From: Anisakis pegreffii
Taxonomy: Eukaryota > Nematoda > Chromadorea > Rhabditida > Anisakidae
NCBI GenBank assembly: GCA_035041965.1
Contig: JAPYMA010001144.1
Location: 1 to 64,000 of the forward strand
DNA length: 64,000 nucleotides
Reading direction: 5' to 3'
Below, piece after piece: positions 51,231-64,000 of the stretch. The stretch's first letter is position 1. The number at the start of each line of letters is the position of its first letter. The position numbers and the translations under genes are program-made. The notes below the pieces were generated by a model. It did no database searches. It was not told the DNA's origin and saw nothing but the letters and a program-made list of their open reading frames with translations.

Positions 51231-54200
51231 TCACAGATCGTTCGCATCTGGTAGCATTGTGGCATCCTCGTCATAGTCCTTAAGCGTCGTATCCAGATCG
51301 TCGAAGTCCATTTCATTAGCCTGAGGGACACTCGCTAAGTCGTTGGTATCAAATGATTGTTTGGCTGTGAAATACGTTGTACTACTAGAAGTCGACACCT
51401 ACGATTGAGATGAGATATGCGTTTCATCTCATGTCCTCCATCCTGATCTCCCTCACCCACAAACACAAGTTCACAACATCACTTCTAATCTATTTAATCA
51501 TATCACCTTAATTTTATATCTACTTCATTGAGGAGAAGAAAGTTAAAAAAAACTTAAGATTGTTTTTTTAAAATATAAAAATGAATTTCATTCATTTTAG
51601 GAGAAGAATATTACATACTAATTGTAAGGGCATCCCAGAACAGAAACATCGCTTTTTTGAAATCTAGACAAACTTTTATTTGATAAACCTATTAATAGAC
51701 AAACATATTTATTTGCTATTTTATTTGACTACAGACGGACTAGAATATGTTTACGTCAGTTTTTTATCCTCTTCAATTTCAATGTAGTTCTTCATTCAAG
51801 GTGCGTAAGCAAACCCAATGAACACGCACTCATGCGAAATTGCTTTCGGATGGCCAAGCAAAGCTTTCAGATTCAATTAGATTCTCTCTGTTACCTTCTG
51901 TTGAAGTGGCGAATTATAGTAGGGGCGATCGAGCGATTGAGTTGGTTCAGGTAGGTCGAAGTTATTGACCAACTTCGATGGCTTCTCAATGATAACTGAA
52001 ATAAGGTTAAGAATCGATCATAGCTGGTTAGTTGACTCAATGCTCGTAACGAATTTAGTGATGAGAACACAATGTGATTATTCCGAAGGTTCGGTTTAAT
52101 CGTCTTATTCGTTGATATGATTAGAACATCGATTCTATTGCTTTAATGAGGAATTATTGAATGTTTAAAACGCATCCATTAATGCACGGTTTCTCAACCA
52201 GGGGCGCTTGCACCCTTTGCGGGTACGAGATAGTATTCCAAGGCGTGTTCGGCAATGAACATGTTTTCAACAATTTATAAAAAAGACACAAAATGTGCTC
52301 ATCCCATTCACGACAACATACTTATGCGAGTTAGGATTCAGTGCCCTCTTGTCATTCAAGACAAATCGTTTGGGTGCACACGCTGACGTGCGGATTGCTA
52401 TCAGCAATGAAGTGCCTCGCTTCGAGAAATTTTGCGACAGTAAACATGAACAAAAGAGTTTTAAACATATCAAGAACTTTCACGCATCGATGAAACTTTA
52501 TCGTGAGTTTATGCAGCTATAACTTTTTTATAATATTTTTTCTTTTCCAAACGAGCATATTTTATGTCATCAAAAATTAATTATAAAAGATTTTTTATCT
52601 TTATTTTTAAATAAACTATTATTGTGAGAGGTGCGAGGACATGTTAAAATTCTTAAGCGGTACGGGCGGAAAAAAAGCTGAGAACCACTGCATCAATCAT
52701 TGACGTTGATTTTGGATTTAATTTATTTTAAACAAATATAAGTAATTCACATGAAAAACTGGAATATCCAGCTGTAAAACCACTAACCGCCTGATGGAAG
52801 TAAAGGTGCCGTTTCCGGAATGTTACCACCTCCATTGACTTTATCTAAAAGGTTGAGAAATCAATTCATAGCAATCAAACTACAGTGGAAGATTGCTAGC
52901 GTTTACGAGATCACAAGTGACGAAGAAACAAAATTTTTGAAAAGCAAGTAAAAAACGCCTGAGCATTAAGAAATGTGGATATGATTCAGAATCTTTTGCA
53001 ATTTAACAATATTTTTGAAATAACACTAAAAGTGCATTGATGCCAGATCATTGACTGACTTCTAGATGATTCAACTATAAGTTTCAATGTGAACCCTACA
53101 AAGTATCAGTTTTTGATGTTCAAAAATGCTCATCCGATTGCATTCTATCAGTCAATCAGGAATGTATATAAGTGACTGAAGTAATCTAAAAATTTTCACA
53201 TCCTAGCGTTAACTGCTTAATATAATGGTGATTGCGATTATTACCAACCTTTCGGGCCCATCGGGATGCCTTCTTCCGGTTCGGGCTCCTTCTTCTTCTT
53301 TCGGCAACAACAAATAAGAAGAATGATCAAAATTAACAAGAGAATGAAACCAATTAGTAGAAGAATGATCCACCCTGAAAGCCGCTAATCGTCAAATTAC
53401 GAAAGGTATTTTGTAACAAAAAATTCATCGGAACAGCAACTGACATTCGCACACATACTCTTCGAGAAAATATTTCAGAGGAAAAATAGGGATCTCACAG
53501 TAGGATTGGCCTTCTGGCGGTGTGGTTGTAGCGGGTACTGGCTGAGTAGGCCTGTAGAAGACTTCTGCATGGAACGGTGAATCCCACTCAGGTTCGTTCA
53601 CGTTATTTTGCAGCGCTAAAAACAACTGTCTTCTTGGACAAATCAAATTGATACAATGCACATGTGCAATGATCACTTCGGATCGTATGATCATCTAACA
53701 TCGATAATCGACTCCTTTCGAAGATAGCTATTATCCTGATTTGTTCGAATGCATTTTTCAGCATAACCTATCGCTTAACTGGCTAGTGAAAGCTCAACGT
53801 CAAATTATCGCATGTGTATTACACGAGTCGTGATACTATGCCTACAAAGTGGACAATTCGAGTCTGTCGAGTTCTTTGATTTGCTGCATCCATACGATCC
53901 ACGTTAACTGTTCCTAAAAGATTTTATCTGTATTCGATCATCAAATTTCGAACCTGGAAGTGCTCCAGGAATTTTGAAGGCGCTGCAATTACCAAGCAGT
54001 GGTTTATCTCCAAAAATGGTCCAGCCGTAAGCAAACTCTTCACTTGGATCAATCAAATAAATGCTTGGCTTGAAATGCATCCTGCCAACATTCAGGTTGA
54101 TGTCAATATCTGAAATGATAACGTTATGATTTAACGAACGGATATTTGCATTCAAAATTCTCATAGATTGATAGGCTAATGAACTAATTTATGATTCTCT

Positions 54201-57200
54201 GATCAAAGTTTCACTCAGATGGTTTGCAATAGTTCCAAATTCGTGTTCTTACGTCTCAAGATCTTCGTTCTCGTTAAGATTGCATCAGATTTGCACTATG
54301 ATGCCCTTTATCATACAAAAATGAAAAAACACTGTTTTCATTGAACTGAGAATTGGGGAAATATCGAGGTTGACTGAATATTGCTCCGATGCAAACTACT
54401 GAATGATAAACCCCAAAATGATTAATTTGTATATACATAATGACATTTCCACTGTTGATTTGATTTTGCAGCGTTCTCAACAATTAGCCCCTGCAAGTAA
54501 GTGGAAAAACGTACTCGAAATACAACCAGAATAATTGTGTATCTGAGACGAACTATCCACTGCGGTTACATGGTAGTCAGCGGCAACAGCACCGGTTCCG
54601 CTTTGCATAATACCACCAAAATCATAATCTATTGCATTCGCCAAAGAGAGAGTGCGTGCAACCTCAGATGGAAAGTCGAACTTCGATGAATCCACCTAAA
54701 TTTTGGATTAGAATTGATAAAGAGAATATGTGAAAAGCATCCTACTGGAAGCAATATTTTTGGAGACGTTCACTATGAGATTACTGATTGGTGAATAGCA
54801 ACAGTAACGATTGAGAGGACACTCACGGTAATGGTAAGTGGAGTTTTTCCGCCGAATTCAGATTGGAAAAAGTGGCGGTATCCGTCTGTGTAATTGAATG
54901 GGAATGTATGCACATATGTGGAATCTGGTGACGATATGACCACGTTCAATGATCCGTTCTTGCACAGTATTGCTTCGAGTAGTCTGAATTCAATAATGAT
55001 CCACATTGGAAAAACTCACACTGTTAATTGTACCATTCAATAACATCCAAAGAAGATTCTGCACAAATCATTCAAGCATATTTCATAGATGAATGTACAC
55101 AGGATTGATTAGGTTTCCGCCCAATCCTTACAGCAATCATTCCCAGAGGTTACTAGAAAGAATCTTTCTCATTGTGAAGGCAATTTCAGAGGATTAGAAG
55201 CTATCAGTGCTAACCGATTATTGGTGAAATGAACGGTTACAAGCTGTTGTGGACGAGGTGAATCTGGTTCTGTAGCAAACGCGAAGTCAAACGTTTGCTC
55301 TCCAATTTTTGACCAGTCATAAATGACTTGCTTGAGGATGTTACCAACATTAAAACGTAACAACGCATTACCGTTGAATTTTGCGCCAGCATCTTAAAGA
55401 GTCATTTACATCATCATAGTAACGTCAAAAAATTGCATTCATTGATAGTGTTTTCATAAAGCCGTTCGAATAACAGTTACGACCATATTTGTAAGTTTAC
55501 TACAAACCTTTGTCGCAGTACTTTCCGTAATAAGAGGTGCGTGTACAATCGCATGTTGCAAGCTCAGCACTCGGATCCGTATTGGTCCATTTGAATGTGC
55601 AATGACCATCGTTCTTACAAGTTGGCTCTATCGCCTCACAACCAGTCTTGCATCCTTCACGGATCACATCTGCAAATAACAGCTATTGTGTTGGCTATGG
55701 GAAATCCAACTCAGCATTTATCGCAAATTGCTAGTTTCTTGTGTTATTCCATTGTGATTGGGAGATGAATATTAAAACAGAATAATAGATAACAGCAGAA
55801 ATTACCGATTTCCTTGGGATAGTACGGCCAATATTTATGATCTCGTAAATTGATCACCTCATCACCGATCATTAGGCCACGAACACAGCCCAGTAACGTT
55901 GACACCGTGGTCTTATAAGTGGGATCCAGTTTACCTTTGTAGTTTTCGGTTGGTAAACCACCAACAAAAAGCAGCGTAAACGGTTGATTATCATCTTTAC
56001 GTTTCAGTGGCGTCACCGGTGGTTCAACAATATCTAAAAACAGATCCTTCTATTTGATCATTTCATTCTCTTTGAGCACAGTGCAATATCCCTTCACTAA
56101 TTTGAAAAAGCAACTCAGACGTTATCGATAAATAATGTTATTTCGACTGATAACAATGTCATTATTATCAGTCGCAACGCACAATTGGTTTCCAGCTGCT
56201 CTTATCCAGACTGGTTTGGAAAGACCGGTCTGCACCCGATTGACTTGAAAAATCAGTGAATAGATTCAATTGGCACGCTCAACAAAGGTCAAAAGTCATT
56301 GACTACGATGAGAACAACTGCCTGATGGTAATTAGCATTTTTTTTTCAGAAAGAGAAGTGACAGAAAGTGGAGAGGGCCAAACGGAATCATTAGAAATGA
56401 GATTAAGGAGCTGTCAAATCACACTAAAGAACATGGATGTCCCGAGCTACTTTAGAACTATCGTTTACTAAAGCTGCAATCGGTTTCGGAGATCAACAAC
56501 TGGAGGAACAACAGCACAGCACTAGTAAAAAAGAAAATAAACAGAGGAACGTACAGAACGACAATTGAATGAAGAGGAATATAATAAACTGGTTCATAGA
56601 GCGAAATCACCGAAAAAATTAACCAAACCATGCAACTGTCAGCTGATGCAAGATGGATGCAAAACCTGAGCCACGACAAACGGAAATGAGAATGTTGCAC
56701 AGAGAAGGATGGAAAGGGTGATAATCAGAAGTAATGATCGGCTGAGGGATGTCACGAAAATTAACGATGTCGTTAGAGGAAAGTGGGCACGAAAGACAGC
56801 ACTGAGGGTAGAGGAATATTGGGTAGAAACAGCAACTGAAAGACAACGGAGGATTTGGAAGAGGAATGGGAGATGGCCCAGGATGACATTTAGGGATCCG
56901 ATTTGCGAACTGACCGGTCAAAATCGGATGCAGAAAGTTACATATTTGTGACGCTATTAAAGAGGCTTTTATTCGCAGTAAATATCGATAGCTGAATAAA
57001 TAAATCAATAGATATGATGCTATCCCAAGCGTCATCAGTAGGTATTGCTGGAAATAAACAAACCATCCATATCATGAGAGACTTCAAATTTAGTGATGAA
57101 TTCATCAGAAAGTATTCTTGCTCCAGGTATTTCACACACATCATCATCAACACTTAACAGAACATGATCGTCATCTTGGAACAAAATTATTTGCAACCAC

Positions 57201-60200
57201 TGCATTCGACTGAATTCTGTAAGTGATTTTTAAAATTCAATTTCGGTTTATTTGGCTGACAATTATTTTGACTGATACTGAAAACGAATTTTTGACCTTT
57301 TCGAATGATTTCATTTGAAGGTACATCGAAAACTGCCCTTCAAACACAAGTTCTGATCGAATATCAACAAAGTAATCCAAATATTTTTCAATCTCTCAAT
57401 TGTCACAAAACAAAGTGCATAATTAGCCGTCGTATGCAACTCAATTTATGGCATCTCATGCTACGCTATGAGATAACTCAAATAATATTCAGTGATTATT
57501 ACGAATGGTCTTTGAGCAATACATAATTCTGAATCGCTTGTTTCGTAAGTGAGCATTCAAAATATTTACCATGTCCGATTTTAGCGACAATTTCACATTG
57601 TCGAACAGTCCTATTGTAGTTGGTGGTGAGAACAATTCGAGTATGATCGCTGAGGTGCACCTGCAAATGAGATCGAGTTGGTGTTGTGCTGAATTGTGGT
57701 TGATATGCTTAACTGAGCAATACTTGATGAAAAATAAAGGAATTAAAGAAGGTAACAAATCGTCCGCTACAAATTCGGGATGAATCATAGATACCTGTAC
57801 AAAATTATAAAGGTGATCGTGCATGTAGATGATTAATGCATCTCTTCGATCTGTGCGTACACTGACCACAATTCGTTGTTTGACCGCATCACTTGTTGAA
57901 GACATCTGCACTTTCAAGAAGCCACGCTTCAGGTTATGTAAACTCACTTCACTTCCTTGATTGATGCCTAAAGTTTCCACTCCAAAGTGCGTCTTACCGC
58001 ATAAGCAAACCGCAACTTAATACGAAAACCGTCTAACATACAACCAAATGAGAAACAGCATCATTTTTTGTGTTCTATTCATAGAAAATCACTAATTGAA
58101 TGCACCAAATTTGCTAACTGATAACTATACGAATAAACTTGGCATAGTGCGATAAGAATAACTGAATGATGCAGAAAAACAATACGTTTGACGCGTAATA
58201 AGTCTGAAGAACAATCGCAATTCAAATTACTTACTGTTCTCACAGAGCGGTCCAGAATGAATTATATTGTTACGGCATACACATCGAACAGCATCATTTT
58301 CAAAGTCTTGCTCACATCGACTTTCATGTTGACACATATGAGTTGCACATCGATCTTCACAACCCAAACGAATACTGGCCTCGTTGAATAATAGTGCCTC
58401 AATATTCATCAGCTTCCCAGCATTGAATACGATCTGTCGAATGCATCCCAAAAATCCATGCCTCCCTCTAAATGAATGCATGTTTATTCACAACTGTCAC
58501 AATCATTCGAAAGTAGCAATTCTCAGTGAAATCAACAATAACCGTTTCATTCGTCTCCAGCAAAAGTCATCAAAATGCATGCTCTCCAGTAATTAGAACA
58601 TTATCAATTCAGTAAGTTTCTGACAGAGCTTGAGTGGCGAATATGAAGTGATTTTTGTGGATCAATTAGTACAAAGCAACACACCCGCCAACAAAGATGG
58701 CAATCTTCGTGGACGAAAGCGGTCGTCCAACAGGTAGATATTCAGCACTTTCTCGAACCGATAAACGCACTGTATTCTCGAGGATCTCAATCCTAACTCG
58801 ATGCCATTCACCATTGTTAAGTCTGAATGATGCGTATTATATAATAACTCTTTCAAAGCGCTACTTTATTGCATTAAAAGACCCTGAATCAATTCATTAG
58901 TGATTGAAGCACTGTTATACATGCGTCCGTCACATTCTATGCTAAGGATCAACAACCACATATACCTTTAACCATTGTGTTTATTTTTTGCCTGGTTTAT
59001 TTTCCATCTTTCGAACATTTTTGATCATATATCACCAATATCATCTACCAGATCCATCTTAAATTTATACACTGGCTGATCGACGTACCTGGATTGTGGC
59101 GTGAGTGACACATTGAAATTATCGATAAGAAGATGTAGAGTGCGATCTTGCAATTCTAGATCAAACACATCATCTTTTGACGATAAAATCGTCAGTTCTT
59201 TCTCGAACGTTCGGAATTCGAAACTCAAGCTTCTCATATCCCAATCGCCCAATGCCAGTGAGTCTGCACGGCTTCTGAACGTCGCCGTATGTGTCTGCGC
59301 ACGACCCGCTGAATGTACTGATCATTTGCATCCAACTAATTCGAGTTAACGTCCAGAAATACGATAAAAATTATCGGTTGCTTTCAACAAAACGTGAAAT
59401 CATCCATAGTGGATAGGATCGGCAATTCCTATTTGATGCTAAGAAGGCACTTAATGTTCAGGTGCGTCTGAATAGAGGTTCTAGGCAATATCCATGCTAG
59501 CTGCTTTCATATTTCCTAGACAACGATCGCATGAATACGGTAACATTACATTTCGAAATGAACACAATCTAAGTACGAACCGCTTCCAGAACAAACAAGC
59601 GAACTTAATGTGACCAAGCCTCTTTGATCAGTTGGATCGTTGAGAGCATAAATGTTTGTCACTGGTGCATCGATGCCGAGCATCGTACCAAAGTCCGACG
59701 TTTCTTGACCACTATCACAATTGCATTCTATAAATTATTATTTCGGGTCACTTCACATGTACATATTATACATACTTATGTTTAGCAATAAGAATATTAT
59801 AATGGTCGATTATTGGATCACTTCATTGATGCTTGAATATGCAATGGGTGCATTTAAAAGTCAGCACCAAAGTTAGCTTGTTAAAAATTTAAATGAATAA
59901 GTGAAACGAATTTTGTCGTCTTACTTCCACATTGCCCATTAGCGCACTGACATGAACCACCGGCATCCATGAGTCGACTGAACTCGTGATCATAAAGTGA
60001 TGTGAACCATGTTTTATGCCACGAAAAACTGAAATTACGACGTTGACGTCAATCATTTAAATGCACAAATCTGATGTATATTGTTTGATTAGTGCTACCG
60101 CCACACACTACACTTAATTAGAAAGCTTGTTGTATTCCTTCAGTTAAATTCGTTAGTTTCATTGTTATCTGGTTTAAGAGCAGTTTTGTTTTCATCTTAA

Positions 60201-63200
60201 AATTGATTCGTGCTATAGAGCAATTAAGAAACAACAACCAACCCTAGAGGTGCTTTCACACATTCATATCGCATCGTTTGTGTACATTCCTCAGAGAAGT
60301 CTCGTAAATGTCTTAGTTGGTCCTCGTTGAATAGCCTGCAAAAAGTATTTCCGTCAACTCAACTCTATCCTTTTTAGTGCCTGAAATTTTGCATACAAAT
60401 TTCACAAAATTTTGTAATGAAATTCAATGAACGGTGTATGCATTATCGAATCTTGTGTAAGCTAAAAAATGCGCATGATAAATTTTGCGAAAGTTGAATT
60501 GAATTACTATTCCACAACCATGCAAAAATCGAAAGGTGATGGTACCAGACAACTTCTGAGAATTACTGTAAAAGCACTCACCATAAATACTATAATTTTT
60601 GTTGAGATTAAATATAGATAGATGAATCTCTAGATGGATACCTGTAGTTGATGCGAAAGCGTAAATCGCCCAGATCCTTGGCTCGCATGAGCGTTTGATT
60701 TGGCATGTTATGTGGTATTATAGTTTTTCCATTTTGGCAGTTAACGTATGTTTCAAGCAACGGTCCTGACCCATCAACATCGATAATGTATGTTCCCGGT
60801 TCAGTATTACCAGATGTCAGAACATCATCACAATTCCATGGCAATGTTGCTACAAGCATTCATAGTAACATAACTAGAACCCTCCTCAAGTGCATTCTCT
60901 TTACCCTCCAAATGAAATGTTTTGGTTTCAGTTGGAGTCTGTGTATTATCTTACGATTGCGAATCAATTACTTCATTTCTCTCTGATTAAAATTAATACT
61001 TAGCAACAAAATTTCATTACTGCATGCGTTGAAATAATGAAAAGGTTTTCTCATCAAAATATCGTTCCTCGTGAATTATTAAAAGGCCGAAAAGAACTTG
61101 AAGGAATGAAAAGACCTTGTTGATGTTCAACTGAATTGCAGTAAAATCTTACAGAATTGGCAGTGCTCTCCAGCAAAACCTTTCTTACAAACACACACTG
61201 GAATGTTTCCTTTTTTGATGCACTCGATATGGTTCTTGCAAAATGTTGCTTCGCTGTTTTCACATAATTGTTTCTTTTCTGGCATTTCTTGAAAATCACA
61301 TATCATATCAATATCAGCAACATGCGATGAATATAAAACGTATTTCTTGAGTATGTTTCTACTGTAACCGACTGCGACTTGTTATATTTCTCGCTCATAA
61401 ATGTAATGACTCTTTGTAAATTAAGCGAACATGTGATCAGATATATCGGAGATCTCTTTTCAACTTATTAAAACTGACCGGCAACAAATTTGTCTGACAA
61501 ATGATCGCTTATATGATCCTCGACCAATTTATTGGTTTCGTGCATTTCATCTTCGACCTGAAAGAGAATGATTAGTTGCAGAGAACAAAACGTACCGATA
61601 TTTCTTCTTATCTGCACACAATCAGTTAGTAGAAGGTAAACGTCGTTGATTGAATGATGAACATTGGCTATCTTGAGTACAGTTTTGTTGCACTTGACAA
61701 GAACCATATAATTTTAAGATTGAGTATGTTGTATCGTTTCGTTGCAAATCACTTTTTACGTAGTTAAGAATTTATGCTTCAGCCGTTTATTTTTTTTTTC
61801 AATTGCGCAGTTATTTTTTATAAAAAACGAATCACTGTCGTCTTGTCATCTGTATTAAAGGATCTGAAAAGCGAATACATGAACCCTTCGAAACCTTATC
61901 ATTAAATGCATCAGCATCCGAGTCTAAAACTTCCTCTTCGTCGGGGGTGAGCACTTTTTGTTTTTGTTCGTATGCCCAGAGTCCTTCTGCCGGAATATCG
62001 TTTGCTTCCACCAAGCCGTCATCATGAATCTGTAAATTCAAACTGGTGTTACTTAAAAATCCATTTTTGTAACAACTTCAAAATGATAGAATGGAGATGC
62101 TACGAATGCCGCAACATTGAAAGATTCAGTCTATGAATTTATATCAACCGGAGAAAGAAGTTGTAAGTCTGATAAGGACGTCGCTGATCTCGTCTCGCAT
62201 CTTTCTAACTGCTCACTCGCTTTCACCTGCAAAGCAGTCATTTCAAAGTTGATTGCATGCATCTCATTCAGCTTTGTATTTAAAAAATTCCATTCGATGT
62301 ATGACGATGTGTGTGGTCTTATAGCGAACAGTCTATTTCTCAACGATGATAGAATGTGCAACACAGTGAGATATTATATTGTTCCTCTTGTGATATGCAT
62401 AAATGAAGTCAGATATCTGAATTCAGATAATGCTGATTTTTGATCCTTCAATTTTAATCAACGATCCGGATTCAAAAAATGGTTCTCGAACACTCATTAC
62501 GGAATCCAATAAAACCAAAAGAAGACTGGGTTTCTTCTTGATTTTGTGCTAATCAGGCGAATTGAATAAGTCATACTTTTGTGGAATTTCTGAGGTAACC
62601 ATCAATGACATCAAAATAGCCATAATAAATTTGGCGTAAGCATGCAGACAATCCAATTTCATCAGCGCCAGCCGTGAACAATACTTCTTTCCCGAAACTG
62701 AAACGTTTACTTTGAAGACGAGTCTTAACGGTGAAACAAAATGAAATGAACGGTAACTCACATTCGATGATCAACGAAAGCTTGTAGCGTAAAAATGGTG
62801 GCATGATATCAACAGGTGTTGAATAAATCTTGTGATGTATTTTCAACTTAGAAAAAACCGAAATTTCTGCTTGTGATTCAAGCGTCTAATTATTCATGCA
62901 ATTTTCCATGAAACTAGTCCAACGATTAGTTTTGATGATGATTTTGTTTGAAGTTTTTTTCTGATCCACATAATATATCAATGGTAAATTACAAACCTAA
63001 TATCGATCTCTTTTCCAGGTTTATACCAACTAGCTGTTGTAATGTTCCCATCCAGTGACAACTGAACCTCACTCATACCATAATCGAACGTCAACACGAG
63101 TTCATGAAAACTGTAAGCAGGATGGCTGACTTGCTGTGCTTATGGACCATAAGATTCCAAAGAATAATAACGCATTAAGCGATATTTTACATAAAAACGG

Positions 63201-64000
63201 TCTCATTTGACGTTTATTGAGGAGCATGTTTACGAAGGAATAAAGACCAAATGAATGCTAACTTGTCAGGTGAAAGATGCACGTTTTCCAAAGTGGCTTC
63301 CGTAAGATTACCCAGTGTAAGATGTAGGTTTTCATAGATGAGTGCTAAATGGAAATCACCCAATGATGTGCCGTCAGTAGCAGAGAGTAAATTTGAATGT
63401 ATGAGAACTCCATCGTTTGCAGCCGTCTGCAATCGTTTGTTTAAGGCTCGTTTAACTTCAGCAAGTCTGCTACGATATCATTTCACAGTTGAAACCATTA
63501 TAGGAGCGTGTATATCGGTCATTCTAGCTCAGAAACTACCAATCATCGATGCTCAGGTCAATTCTTTTTTTTTTCTCTCTATTTTCTAAATATCACATCG
63601 GAATTCACTCAAGATTTTGGACTGGCGCGGAATTGTACGCCTCTCCATGTTCTTCGGATCCTCAAGCACGGTATGCATACCAGTACACTGCCAATTTAAA
63701 TGCTTATTCTTGTTTATCTTATCAAAAACCATTCATTTATCCTGGCTTTTCGTGTTAACCTCGATGAATGGCTCAAAGCAGTAATACTCATCGACCTGAA
63801 AGTAAACCTAAAAACTGTTCGCATCATTTCTGTAGAAAATATGATCGAATGAAATTAACCTTGAATTCCATCGATATGATGTGTGGCTGAGAATCTTTCT
63901 CGCTAACATCAAATTCAAGATATTGATCCCAAGAAACGTTTACTGCTGTGAGATCTTAAGATTATAATCAATGATTTCATTCCAGTTCTTCAAGTTCCCA
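51231..64000 (-). CDS. Neurexin-IV/CASPR-family adhesion receptor (5' end off window)
   Basis: 27 exons, all phases consistent, about 1331 residues: 63945-63860, 63426-63263, 63110-62997, 62697-62577 (LamG2); 62029-61895, 61557-61479 (acidic linker); 61287-61153 (EGF1); 60849-60642, 60335-60243, 60028-59925, 59727-59581 (fibrinogen-like, e.g. YIIDVDGSGP); 59308-59089, 58822-58685 (LamG3); 58467-58235 (LamG3 end, EGF2); 58015-57795, 57199-57064, 56033-55806 (LamG4); 55669-55508 (EGF3); 55392-55215, 54983-54827, 54695-54527, 54109-53909 (LamG5-like); 53615-53499 (stem); 53374-53249 (transmembrane helix then CCCRKKKK); 52844-52788, 51995-51895, 51398-51231 (acidic tail ending DANDL). The discoidin and first LamG domains should lie upstream. 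CASPRs are junctional and neuronal adhesion molecules; C. elegans counterparts are NLR-1 and ITX-1, and I cannot say which this is. EGF3 and LamG5 exceed the usual layout. Confidence 0.95.
52185..52691 (+). mobile_element. Internally deleted hAT-type DNA transposon
   Basis: Left end CACGGTTTCTCAACCAGGGG and right end (reverse complement) CAGTGGTTCTCAGC match the CAGNGGTTCTCAACC ends of hAT elements. Flanking 8-mers CATTAATG (52177-52184) and CATCAATC (52692-52699) agree at 6 of 8 positions, consistent with the 8-bp hAT duplication after decay. It lies in a CASPR intron, opposite in orientation to the host gene. Confidence 0.85.
52295..52522 (+). pseudogene. hAT transposase C-terminal remnant
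   Basis: A 75-codon frame keeps the hallmark of the hAT dimerisation region: TTYLCELGFSALLSFKTNR, then DVRIAISNEVPRFEKF, as in ZBED/SCAND3-type domesticated and active transposases. The DDE core and N-terminal zinc finger are gone, so the element cannot move itself. The end is intact, suggesting a fairly young deletion derivative. Confidence 0.88.
63590..63762. mobile_element. Diverged partial copy 2 of the tRNA-like element
   Basis: Shares with copy 1, in order: GATTTTGGACTGGCGCGGAAT, CTTCGGATCCTCAA, ACCAGTACAC, TTATTCTTGTTTATC-like spacing, and the right terminal block CTGGCTTTTCGTGTTAACCTCG (copy 1 CTAGCTTTTCGCGCTAGTCGCG). The left inverted repeat is not recognisable. It lies in the CASPR intron 63427-63859. 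Confidence 0.75.

Noticed and set aside
54274..54450. Possible extra CASPR exon in the LamG5-like region
   Set aside because: It would keep phase, but direct joining of 54527 to 54109 also does and gives better continuity; left out of the model.

Overview
This is AT-rich eukaryotic DNA, most likely from a parasitic or free-living nematode. Genes are split by many short introns with GT-AG ends. Several first exons start directly behind an acceptor-like TTTCAG/TTGTAG, as expected for spliced-leader addition. The protein set matches animal families, and a short run of GCCTAA, the complement of the nematode telomere hexamer TTAGGC, is present. All exon models below were built by hand; almost every junction was checked for reading-frame phase, and the lengths add up to whole codons.

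Layout. 1-2997: right end of a tandem satellite with a 408-bp period, followed by older inverted relatives to about 3500. 4449-6654 (-): an ARL6IP5/PRAF-type membrane protein in six exons. 6655-16609: about 10 kb with no recognisable gene, holding a foldback element (11937-12200), a GGAGCY-rich patch and a G4-prone tract. 16610-17982 (-): a HAD phosphatase of the phosphoglycolate/4-nitrophenyl phosphatase family. 19620-23591 (+): UBA5, the E1 of the UFM1 pathway, in eleven exons. 28061-29368 (+): sorting nexin 3. 35318-36775 (+): a large basic, Ser-rich exon of unknown function. 38087-47869 (+): an Aster/GRAMD1-type sterol transporter (GRAM, VASt, transmembrane helix), possibly joined to the preceding exon. 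51231-64000 (-): the 3' 27 exons of a neurexin-IV/CASPR adhesion receptor whose 5' end lies beyond the window.

The genes have unrelated household or cell-surface roles (UFMylation, retromer sorting, sterol transfer, ER membrane shaping, phosphate-ester repair, cell adhesion). I see no operon-like clustering; spacing is kilobases.

The most unusual content is in the repeats: a satellite with internal and alternating higher-order structure; an inverted-repeat element with a tRNA-like core, present in two diverged copies; a deletion-derived hAT transposon with a recognisable transposase C-terminus inside a CASPR intron; an almost perfect 82-bp palindrome; and a probable GC-AG intron with a minisatellite inside the Aster gene. 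CASPR carries an additional EGF plus LamG-like module and an acidic linker not found in the usual layout.
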